From an uncultured Dechloromonas sp. (lineage in GTDB: Bacteria > Pseudomonadota > Gammaproteobacteria > Burkholderiales > Rhodocyclaceae): a DNA stretch of 5,715 nt. Below, one piece after another: positions 1 to 5,301 of the stretch (position 1 is the stretch's first letter; each line of letters opens with the position of its first letter). The notes beneath the pieces were generated by a model. That model ran no database searches, was not told the DNA's origin, and saw nothing but the letters and a program-made list of their open reading frames with translations. Made by a program: the position numbers and the translations under genes. Where the stretch lies: positions 1 through 5,715 of the forward strand of contig CAMKYP010000272.1 of NCBI GenBank assembly GCA_946477505.1, given 5' to 3'.

Positions 1-1299
1 GCCCCAGGCTCCGCACATGGCGGCAAAGCTGGCGGCGACGTGCACCCCATCGACATTTCCATTCATCGCCTGGACGGCAGCATTGCCTATCCCCGCGCCA
101 TCTGCTGGCACGACGTGGCGACAAACCGGCTATACGCCACGCTGGTGCTGCTGGAGAAGGGCGAAGGCATCAAGCAGGTGCACGTCGCCGCCAGCTTTGC
201 CGCCATGTGCGGAGCCTGGGGCCTGCCGCTATCCCTCTACCTGGACAACGGGTCCGAGTATTCGTGGCACGAAATGATGGCGGCGTTCTCCGAGATTTCC
301 CGCCTGACTCAGGCCATGCACCGGGAATTCACCGTCGCCAACCTGCCGACTTCGGGCGAGGTCGGCGAGCTGGTGAGCGAGCAGCGGCAGGTGATTCGCG
401 CCATGCCCTACAACGCCCCGGCTAAGCCGATTGAGGGCCTGTTCTCCGTCATCGAAAACACAGTGCTTTCCATGCTGCCGGGCTGGACCGGCGGCAACCG
501 GATGCGCGCCAAGACCCACAACGTGGGCCGCGCCCCGTTGCCCTATCCCGGTTCCTGGGAAAGCTTTCATGCCGACTTCGAGACGGCACTGGCCTTCTAC
601 CACAGCGCCCCGCAGGGCGGAACGATGGACGGCCTCAGCCCGGCGGATGCACTGCGCACCCACGTCGAGGCGGGATGGACCAAAACTCACGTGGAAGAGC
701 AGGTGCTGCTGCTCGCCTTTGCCGAGGAAGACACGCGCAAGGCGATGGGCGGTTACGTGAGCTGGGATGGCGTTGAGTATTACGACGATGCCCTGCTGCC
801 GCTGACCGGGCAGACCGTCATCGTGCGCGTCTCTCGCCACGATCCGCGCTATGCCTTCGTCTTTGACGAGGCGCGCCGATTGATTTGCGCGGCGGGCGTG
901 GCCCCGGCGTTCGGCTTCCTGGACCCGGCGGGCGCTGAGGAACAGGCCCGGCGCAAGAAGGTGCTGATGCGCCACGTTGCCGAGCTGCGGGAAAACTGCT
1001 GCCGCCTCGACCTGGTGAAGGAAATGCGCCAGGTGGTGGAAGCCGCTGGCCCGATGCCGCAAGCGCAGATCGGCGCGACCGTGGCGATTTCCGACCAAGC
1101 CATGCAGATGGTCAAGGCGCTCGCCGACAAGGAAGCCGCCGCCTTGGCCCATACCGAAAGCACGAAAGCCGCGTCACACGAGGCAAAGCGGCTTTCGCAA
1201 TGGAGTCCGGCGAACGAAATCGACCCGCTGTTGGTTGATGTCTTCGCCGACGAAGAGGGTGCGGAAACGGTTCCTGCCAGAACCGAATCCGCGATTTGA
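1..1299 (+). CDS. A: Mu A-type DDE transposase, C-terminal part (5' end outside window)
   Basis: This is the phage transposase (strand-transfer recombinase) that cuts the element's ends and joins them to target DNA. The frame is open from base 1, so the gene begins upstream; the GTG at 40 is internal. 432 codons are present. The RNase H-like core shows a plausible catalytic triad: Asp in GGDVHP (bases 37-39), Asp in YLDNG (244-246) and Glu in AKPIEG (433-435). The gaps of 68 and 62 residues are close to those of Mu A (D269, D336, E392). A beta-barrel-like segment follows at codons 247-300, then a basic helical region (ARRKKVLMRH) that fits Mu A domain III, which contacts the B protein. The distance from the first Asp to the C-terminus is about 420 residues, against 395 in Mu A, so roughly 250 N-terminal residues (end-binding domains) should lie upstream. 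The product ends in ESAI, not the basic RRKKAI tail of Mu A. The B gene follows 25 bases downstream. Confidence 0.93.
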   Translation, partial: APGSAHGGKAGGDVHPIDISIHRLDGSIAYPRAICWHDVATNRLYATLVLLEKGEGIKQVHVAASFAAMCGAWGLPLSLYLDNGSEYSWHEMMAAFSEISRLTQAMHREFTVANLPTSGEVGELVSEQRQVIRAMPYNAPAKPIEGLFSVIENTVLSMLPGWTGGNRMRAKTHNVGRAPLPYPGSWESFHADFETALAFYHSAPQGGTMDGLSPADALRTHVEAGWTKTHVEEQVLLLAFAEEDTRKAMGGYVSWDGVEYYDDALLPLTGQTVIVRVSRHDPRYAFVFDEARRLICAAGVAPAFGFLDPAGAEEQARRKKVLMRHVAELRENCCRLDLVKEMRQVVEAAGPMPQAQIGATVAISDQAMQMVKALADKEAAALAHTESTKAASHEAKRLSQWSPANEIDPLLVDVFADEEGAETVPARTESAI

Positions 1300-1314
1300 A
1301 GCAACACAGCGAAT

Positions 1315-1319
1315 GGGAG
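1315..1319 (+). promoter_or_regulatory. ribosome binding site deciding the B start
   Basis: GGGAG lies 5 bases before the ATG at 1325. It favours that start over the in-frame ATGs at 1313 and 1235. Confidence 0.6.
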
Positions 1320-1324
1320 TTTAC

Positions 1325-2044
1325 ATGGAAATCGTTGAAACAAGGCAGGTCCGGGACGCGCTGAGGATGGCGCAGTCCGTCATGGACTCGCTGGAGACCG
1401 GCCCTATCGGGCAACTGGTGGGCGAATCCGGGACGGGCAAGACCCGGGCTGGCAAAGCCCTGGTCGAGCGCCTGGGCGCGGTGCGCGTGTGCTGCTCGCA
1501 GGGCATCTCCAACAAGGTGCTGGCGGCGAAGATTCACGCGGCCTTCGGCGGCGAGAAGACGCCGGGCAGCGCCAATACGCTGGTGGGCAAGCTGGAAGCC
1601 ATCGTCGCCGGCAAGCTCCTGGTGGTGGATGAGGCCAATCATCTGCGCTGGCAGCAGCTCGAACTGCTGCGCTACCTCGCCGACGAGGCGGGCATGGGCC
1701 TGATTCTGGTCGGCACCGACCTGATGGACCGGCCGTTCAAGGATGGCCGAACCGCCACCTATCTGGCGCAGCTCGCCAGCCGCATCGGTGCCAAGCGGGT
1801 GCGCTTCGAGCGCCTGACCGCCTTGGAGGAAGTCGCGGGTTACATGATTCAGCCGCACTTCGGGAAGGTCGACAAGGCCACGGCCAGCGCCTTCCAGAAG
1901 CAGGCCAAGGGCTACTGGCGGGATGCGGCGGAACTGGCCGCTGCCTGCCGTCGGGTGATGGAAGCCCAAGGGCTGACCAAGCTTTCTGCCGTTGTCGTCG
2001 AGGCTGCCGCCAACTGGATGGCCCCGGCGCGGCTGGCCGCGTGA
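1325..2044 (+). CDS. B: Mu B-type AAA+ ATPase, target-DNA selection and transposition activator
   Basis: This ATP-dependent DNA-binding protein, by homology to Mu B, coats target DNA, stimulates the transposase and provides target immunity. It has 239 residues. Walker A is GESGTGKT (33-40), Walker B is LLVVDE (98-103), a sensor-1-like LILVGTD lies at 126-132, and an arginine in QLASRIG (R153) could be the trans-acting finger. A helical lid follows (about 158-235). I start at ATG 1325 because GGGAG at 1315-1319 sits 5 bases before it; an in-frame ATG at 1313 lacks such a site. Mu B has 312 residues with its P-loop lysine near 106; here the lysine is residue 39, so the N-terminal helix-turn-helix arm is missing. 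Extending the frame to its earliest ATG (1235) adds 30 residues with no such domain. The family call is firm; mechanistic details are carried over from Mu. Confidence 0.9.
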   Translation: MEIVETRQVRDALRMAQSVMDSLETGPIGQLVGESGTGKTRAGKALVERLGAVRVCCSQGISNKVLAAKIHAAFGGEKTPGSANTLVGKLEAIVAGKLLVVDEANHLRWQQLELLRYLADEAGMGLILVGTDLMDRPFKDGRTATYLAQLASRIGAKRVRFERLTALEEVAGYMIQPHFGKVDKATASAFQKQAKGYWRDAAELAAACRRVMEAQGLTKLSAVVVEAAANWMAPARLAA

Positions 2045-2054
2045 GGAGATGAGC

Positions 2055-2519
2055 ATGAAGAACACCGCACAACTGCGCGCCGCCTTGATTGGCAAGGTGC
2101 ATGCGCTTGCCAAGCGCATGGGCTATGACGAGGCGACCTATCGGACGGTGCTGCTGACGCAGACCGGCAAGACCTCCTGCCGGGAGATGAGCGACCGGCA
2201 GCTTTCCCGGCTCGCTGAGGCGCTGGAATGCCTCTCGAAGGGCAAGCCCTTGCCCGATGCCGGAAAACCGCCCCAAGCCTCTGCAAACGGCCTGGGCGGG
2301 CAGATGCTGCCCACTGCCAAGCAATGGGAAACGCTGGCGGGCCTCACCAGTCGGGCCGGATGGAGCGGCCTGGACGATTTCCGCCTGCTCGCCTTTGCCC
2401 GGCATACCGCCAAGGTGGCGGACCTGGGCGAACTCTCCCGCGCCGCCATGAGCAAGGTGATTTCGGGCCTGACGCGCCGTCTGGCGCAGCTCAAGGCCGC
2501 TGCCAAGGTGGAGGGCTGA
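2055..2519 (+). CDS. gemA: GemA / Mu gp16-like regulatory protein (DUF1018)
   Basis: This 154-residue protein matches the Mu gp16/GemA family. The N-terminus has the typical pattern LIGKVHALAKRMG followed by Asp and a TYR motif (residues 11-30), then TGKTSCREMSDRQL (36-49), the family's 'TGK..., helix' element. A second helical half starts near PTAKQWETL. In Mu, GemA is reported to affect host gene expression and DNA gyrase; whether this homologue does so is inference. I start at ATG 2055: AGGAG at 2044-2048 is 6 bases away, whereas the ATG at 2049 has none at workable spacing. The gene follows B by 10 bases and the next start is 2 bases past its stop, so it is clearly in the same operon. In Mu, gemA directly precedes mor; here two other genes and a gap intervene. 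Confidence 0.85.
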   Translation: MKNTAQLRAALIGKVHALAKRMGYDEATYRTVLLTQTGKTSCREMSDRQLSRLAEALECLSKGKPLPDAGKPPQASANGLGGQMLPTAKQWETLAGLTSRAGWSGLDDFRLLAFARHTAKVADLGELSRAAMSKVISGLTRRLAQLKAAAKVEG

Positions 2520-2521
2520 CC

Positions 2522-2809
2522 ATGCGCCGCAATTCGATTGACTGCCTGTCGCCGGACGTGCGCAAGGCTGTGCGGCAAGCGCTGTATGCGCGGGGTTTCC
2601 GGGATTACGCGGGGCTGGCGGCGGAACTGGCCGCGCAGGGGCACGCGGTCTCCAAGTCGGCGCTGCACCGCTACGGCCGGAAGCTCGAAGAGGCCGTGAA
2701 GGCTGCGGAACTGGCAACCCTCGTACAGGGAGATGAGCCGCACCGGAACGAAGCGCCGGGAGGCATCCAGTTGGACTTCCTGGACGAGCTTGAGAGCGAG
2801 GGGGCGTGA
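2522..2809 (+). CDS. Short Mu gp27-like protein (DUF3486 N-terminal region)
   Basis: This is a 95-residue basic protein with a strong ribosome site, GGAGG at 2510-2514, 7 bases before ATG. The opening NSIDCLSPDVRKAV (4-17) and the later VSKSALHRYGRKLE (43-56) match the pattern I know from the Mu gp27 family: SID.LP near the start, then a helix-turn-helix-like unit ending in S.SA..R....K. In Mu-like phages gp27 is about 180-190 residues, lies in the head/packaging module and has been suggested to be a small-terminase-like protein. Here only the N-terminal region is present, followed by an acidic tail (LDFLDELESE), and the gene lies in the early operon. A DNA-binding or regulatory role is inferred from the helix-turn-helix-like part. 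The stop overlaps the next start (TGATG). Confidence 0.65.
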   Translation: MRRNSIDCLSPDVRKAVRQALYARGFRDYAGLAAELAAQGHAVSKSALHRYGRKLEEAVKAAELATLVQGDEPHRNEAPGGIQLDFLDELESEGA

Positions 2810-3048
2810 TGGCGGCGAACCTGAACCGTAATAACCGCATGCTCGAACGCCTGCAATCGGTCTATTCGGCGGTGCTCGAACTGTCGGAACAGGGCTTCAA
2901 CGTGGAAGCCATCGACATCAACCCGACCGAGAAAACCCGCCTGACGGTGACGCGGGATGCCAAGGACAACGGGCAGCGAGGCGGGGAAATGATCGGCGGC
3001 GGGATGCGCCGGGGATGCGAAGTGCTGCTGGTGGCGCGTGGCCGCTGA
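2809..3048 (+). CDS. Small protein of unknown function, early operon
   Basis: I do not recognise this 79-residue product. ATG 2809 overlaps the preceding stop (TGATG). GAGGGGG at 2798-2804 lies 4 bases before it, whereas the in-frame GTG at 2806 would be only 1 base away, so ATG is preferred. The N-terminal half (about residues 4-28) is predicted helical by eye (RNNRMLERLQSVYSAVLEL). It is followed by a beta-like stretch (VEAIDINP, then TRLTVTRD) and a glycine/arginine-rich tail (GGEMIGGGMRRG). It has no signal peptide or membrane segment. Translational coupling with the upstream genes and normal codon use support a real gene. It is the last gene before the 130-base gap. No function is proposed. 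Confidence 0.7.
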   Translation: MAANLNRNNRMLERLQSVYSAVLELSEQGFNVEAIDINPTEKTRLTVTRDAKDNGQRGGEMIGGGMRRGCEVLLVARGR

Positions 3049-3051
3049 GAT

Positions 3052-3086
3052 TTGAACCTCCGCGAATGGGATAGGTGGTGGTTCAG
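3052..3086 (+). other. Stem-loop just after the stop of the 79-residue gene
   Basis: TGAACC (3053-3058) pairs with GGTTCA (3080-3085). A G·T pair outside (3052/3086) and four more pairs inside (3060-3063 with 3075-3078, one of them G·T) follow after one mismatch, leaving an 11-base loop. It begins 4 bases after the stop at 3048. No T-run follows, so it is not a standard intrinsic terminator; it could be an mRNA-processing or attenuation element, or chance. Confidence 0.35.
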
Positions 3087-3153
3087 CCCAGCGACTCACG
3101 CACAGGCAGCTTACGAGGGCGCCGAAAGGCGGACTTGTAAAGCGATTTAAGAA

Positions 3154-3167
3154 TTCAATGTATTGAA
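3154..3167. promoter_or_regulatory. Small palindromic dyad before mor (possible operator)
   Basis: TTCAAT-GT-ATTGAA is a perfect 6-base dyad with a 2-base centre. It lies in A+T-rich DNA and abuts the mor ribosome site (AGAGG, 3167-3171). Its position suits an operator or a translational control site. No binding protein can be assigned from the sequence. Confidence 0.3.
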
Positions 3168-3178
3168 GAGGTATAAGA

Positions 3179-3583
3179 ATGTCAAAACCAAGACGTACTG
3201 GAAGAGCCAGCATCAAGTCATGTGAGCTGCTGGCGTTTATGGCGGAGGTGCTGACCGATATGGTCAAGCGCTGCGGTATCGAAGGGCAGAAGGCCAGTGA
3301 GGTGGCGGTGGAAACCATGCTCCGCCTGCGGACCGAATTCGGCGGACAGCAACTGTATTTCCCCCAAGGGGCAATGCAAAGGAACGACGAAAAGGCCGAT
3401 GCGATTTACGACAAGTTCATGAAAGGCAGTCCAATTGAAGAACTGGCGGCGGAGTTCGGTCACAGCATCCAGTGGATTTACAGCTTGATTGCCGACGCAC
3501 GGTACAGAAAGAAAGCCCAGCGTGAGGCAGAACGCGAGGCAGAACTAGCCAAAGAGCATGAACGTTGGAAGCGGGAGAACTGA
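3179..3583 (+). CDS. mor: Mor-family middle-operon transcription activator
   Basis: This 134-residue protein (Mu Mor has 129) belongs to the Mor/C family of phage activators, which bind as dimers upstream of the middle or late promoter and recruit host RNA polymerase. The N-terminal half (about 14-52) is helical and fits the dimerisation domain. GGQQLYFP (55-62) is the hallmark beta-strand/linker motif of the family. A C-terminal helix-turn-helix follows (about 84-108: IEELAAEFG, then QWIYSLI), equivalent to the Mor recognition domain. The highly charged tail (KKAQREAEREAE...) is longer than I expect for Mor. AGAGG at 3167-3171 is 7 bases before ATG. The gene follows a 130-base gap and is one base from gam, so mor, gam and the later genes may form a separately controlled sub-operon. 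A C-like role instead of Mor cannot be excluded. Confidence 0.85.
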   Translation: MSKPRRTGRASIKSCELLAFMAEVLTDMVKRCGIEGQKASEVAVETMLRLRTEFGGQQLYFPQGAMQRNDEKADAIYDKFMKGSPIEELAAEFGHSIQWIYSLIADARYRKKAQREAEREAELAKEHERWKREN

Positions 3584-3584
3584 C

Positions 3585-4112
3585 ATGGCGAAACCAACCC
3601 GCATCAAGGCCAGCGCCGCGCTGTATCCGGTTCCCCAGTCCCGCGACGACGCGAACGACGCCATTGCCAAGATTGGCTTGGCCCAGCGCGAACGCGCCCG
3701 GATTCAGGCCGATATGAACGACGCCATGGCACAGGTGAAACAGCGTTTTGAAGACGAGGCCAAGCCCTTCAATGAGCAGATCGAGGCGCTTTCCAAGGGC
3801 GTGCAGACGTGGTGCGAGGCGCACCGGGCCGAACTCACTAAGGAAGGTAAGGTGAAGTTCCACGGCTTCGCGGCAGGCGAAGTGAAGTGGCGCATGCGCC
3901 CGCCGCGTGTCTCCATTCGCGCCGTGGAAAACGTCCTGGAGACGCTGAAACGGCTGGGCCTGTCACGCTTCATCCGGGTCAAGGAAGAGCCGAACAAGGA
4001 AGCCATGCTGGCCGAGCCGGAGGCCGTTACCGGTTTGGCCGGGGTCAAGATCGAACAGGGTGAGGATTTCGTCATCGTGCCGTTCGAAACCGAGTTGGAA
4101 GAGGTGGCGTGA
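3585..4112 (+). CDS. gam: Gam-type host-nuclease inhibitor, DNA-end-binding protein
   Basis: This 175-residue product is almost the same length as Mu Gam (174). Mu Gam binds double-stranded DNA ends as a dimer and protects phage DNA from exonucleases such as RecBCD; it is related to the Ku core. Seen here: an N-terminal linker, a long charged helix (about residues 20-88, rich in A/E/Q/R), then a beta-rich segment (GEVKWRMRPP, near 98-107), a helix (AVENVLETLKRLG), the FIRVKEEPNKEAML stretch and a C-terminal IEQGEDFVIVPFE strand, all in the order typical of Gam. GGGAG at 3573-3577 lies 7 bases before ATG 3585; an upstream in-frame ATG at 3558 lies inside mor and is not preferred. It follows mor by one base and overlaps the next gene by one, so translational coupling is likely. 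Confidence 0.9.
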   Translation: MAKPTRIKASAALYPVPQSRDDANDAIAKIGLAQRERARIQADMNDAMAQVKQRFEDEAKPFNEQIEALSKGVQTWCEAHRAELTKEGKVKFHGFAAGEVKWRMRPPRVSIRAVENVLETLKRLGLSRFIRVKEEPNKEAMLAEPEAVTGLAGVKIEQGEDFVIVPFETELEEVA

Positions 4113-4717
4113 TGGCACAGGCACAAAAGCTTTTCCAGATTTTCAAGGCCGGCACGCACAAGGCCATGAGCGGGGTTTCCCTGGATTTCAGCGAGCGCGA
4201 TTTGCAGATGACGGCGGCGGCCTTCAGCCCGGCCAGCCGGCCCGCGCCGCTGGTGCTGGGACATCCGAAGGACGATCAGCCGGCCTACGGGCAAGTGCGC
4301 GGCCTGTTCGTCAAGGATGGCGACCTGTTCGCGCAAGCCGTGGTGGATGCCGCCCTGGAAACCCTGGTCAAGACCGGGCGCTATCGCTACATCTCGGCCA
4401 GTTTCATCAGCCCCTTTGCCAGCGACAACCCGACCCCCGGCGCGTACTACCTCAAGCACGTCGGCTTCCTGGGGGCGCACCCGCCCGCCGTCCGGGGCAT
4501 GACCCCGCCGGCCTTCGCCGAGCGGGCAGCATCGCTCAGCTTTTGCGAAGGCTTCGATTGCTCAGCAAGCTTTGACGCTTCCGTGGAGTTTGCGGAAGAC
4601 GATGGCTTGAGGCCGGAGCGCTGGGCATTGCACGCGCTGGCGCTGGACTATCAGCGCGTCTGCCCGGCCCTGTCCTACATGGAAGCCATCAGCCGCGCCG
4701 AAACCGTCATTTTCTGA
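4112..4717 (+). CDS. Phage head-maturation protease/scaffold-like protein (short form)
   Basis: This 201-residue protein starts at ATG 4112, overlapping the gam stop (TGATG), with GAGG at 4101-4104. Residues 6-135 match a pattern I recognise from phage head protease/scaffold proteins of Mu-like and other tailed phages: FKAGTH..MSG, an F.E.DL helix, LVLGHPK (47-53), AYG (58-60), a strand with DLFA, GRYRYISASF (89-98), then YYLKHVGFLGAHPPAV (112-127). His51 and Ser95 or Ser97 are candidates for a His/Ser catalytic pair, as in assemblin-fold prohead proteases; this is inference. After a Ser/Phe/acidic linker the C-terminus has a helix (ALDYQRVCPALSYMEAIS). Full-length relatives are usually well over 300 residues with a scaffold region, which seems missing here. 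Its place next to gam in the early operon is unusual. The family call is moderate; activity is unknown. Confidence 0.6.
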   Translation: MAQAQKLFQIFKAGTHKAMSGVSLDFSERDLQMTAAAFSPASRPAPLVLGHPKDDQPAYGQVRGLFVKDGDLFAQAVVDAALETLVKTGRYRYISASFISPFASDNPTPGAYYLKHVGFLGAHPPAVRGMTPPAFAERAASLSFCEGFDCSASFDASVEFAEDDGLRPERWALHALALDYQRVCPALSYMEAISRAETVIF

Positions 4718-4732
4718 AACGAAGAGGAACCA

Positions 4733-5296
4733 ATGGATATTACCAAGAACCTGAAATCCGCCATTTCGGCGATCACCGGCCAGCTCTCCACGCTCAAGAC
4801 TGAATTGGCCGACACCAACCGCGAGATTGGCAGCATCGACGGCAGGATTCACGAGCTGTACGCCATGCCGGTCAGCCTGAAGGACTACGGCAGTTTCCTG
4901 CGGGCGAAGATCGAGAAGCTGGCCGATGAGCATATGGGCATGCTGGAATTCAATCTCTTCCGCAATGCCGAATCCCTTGGCGCTTCCCCGCAGAATAAGG
5001 AGCCGCTGAGCACCGTTGAGAAGGATCAGTACCTGCCGACCGGGATGTTTGGCAACGACGGCTCCACGCTATCCCTTCGCGCAGCGTGCTGCTATTTTGG
5101 CGACCAGATTCACGAGGAGTTCATGCGGCGGGCGGAAGCCCGGTTTGGCAAGCGTTGGGGCAATGAAGACCTGCCTACGGCGGAAGAGCGCCGGAAGACC
5201 ATTGCCGACCTGGAAACGCAGCGCGAGGCCCTGAAGCAGAAGCGGGCCGAACTGGAGGCGCAGATTGACGAGATTTCCGGGGCGCTGCGGGCCTGA
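4733..5296 (+). CDS. Coiled-coil protein of unknown function, last early-operon gene
   Basis: This 187-residue protein starts at ATG 4733 with AGAGGA at 4723-4728, 15 bases after the preceding stop. I do not recognise the family. It begins with a heptad-like helix (about residues 4-45: LKSAISAITGQLSTLKTEL...) and ends with a strong coiled coil (about 150-187: ADLETQREALKQKRAELEA...). Between them is a compact globular part with FGNDGSTLSLRAACCYFGD, including a Cys-Cys pair, and HEEFMRRAEARFGKRW. No signal peptide or membrane segment is present. The two terminal coiled coils suggest oligomerisation or antiparallel pairing. It is the final + strand gene of the block, and a strong inverted repeat begins 12 bases after its stop. 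A structural, scaffold-like or DNA-associated role is possible, but none is shown. Confidence 0.8.
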   Translation: MDITKNLKSAISAITGQLSTLKTELADTNREIGSIDGRIHELYAMPVSLKDYGSFLRAKIEKLADEHMGMLEFNLFRNAESLGASPQNKEPLSTVEKDQYLPTGMFGNDGSTLSLRAACCYFGDQIHEEFMRRAEARFGKRWGNEDLPTAEERRKTIADLETQREALKQKRAELEAQIDEISGALRA

Positions 5297-5301
5297 GTGC
5301 G

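Larger units (their letters stand above)
3049..3178 (+). other. 130-base non-coding gap upstream of the Mor-family gene
   Basis: This is the longest gene-free stretch inside an otherwise tightly packed operon. It contains a stem-loop (3052-3086), a CGCC-GAAA-GGCG mini-hairpin (3120-3131), an A+T-rich segment (about 3135-3178) and a dyad (3154-3167) before the mor ribosome site. The best promoter-like pair is TTGTAA (3135-3140) with TGTATT (3159-3164) at 18-base spacing. Each matches only 4 of 6 consensus bases, and the pair would leave a leader of about 8 bases, so I do not call a promoter. Confidence 0.6.

Noticed and set aside
1235..1324. Upstream starts for the B gene (ATG 1235 or 1313)
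   Set aside because: ATG 1235 overlaps the transposase by 65 bases without a ribosome site. ATG 1313 also lacks one at proper spacing. GGGAG is well placed for ATG 1325.
229..2840. Long open frames on the minus strand (229-1152, 1112-2119, 1737-2840)
   Set aside because: They lie antisense to the transposase, B, gemA and gp27-like genes. They are kept open by GC-rich codon bias, overlap each other, have no recognisable domains and show skewed Arg/Pro/Ser/His composition.
1579..3034. Two Chi-type octamers GCTGGTGG (1579-1586 and 3027-3034) as functional recombination sites
   Set aside because: The octamer is GC-rich and made of common codons, so two copies in 5.7 kb of such DNA are expected by chance. 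Chi sequence also differs between hosts.
1309..3071. Ten-base direct repeat GCGAATGGGA at 1309-1318 and 3062-3071
   Set aside because: It occurs only twice, in unrelated contexts with no extended similarity, and is compatible with chance.
3040..3115. tRNA-like stretch on the minus strand (GGTTCAAAT resembling a T-arm, with CCA nearby)
   Set aside because: The T-stem does not pair over five bases, and I find no matching D-arm, anticodon arm or acceptor stem at the right distances.
3172..3177. TATAAG as a -10 element before mor
   Set aside because: Transcription would begin inside the mor coding sequence, and no -35 is present at usual spacing.
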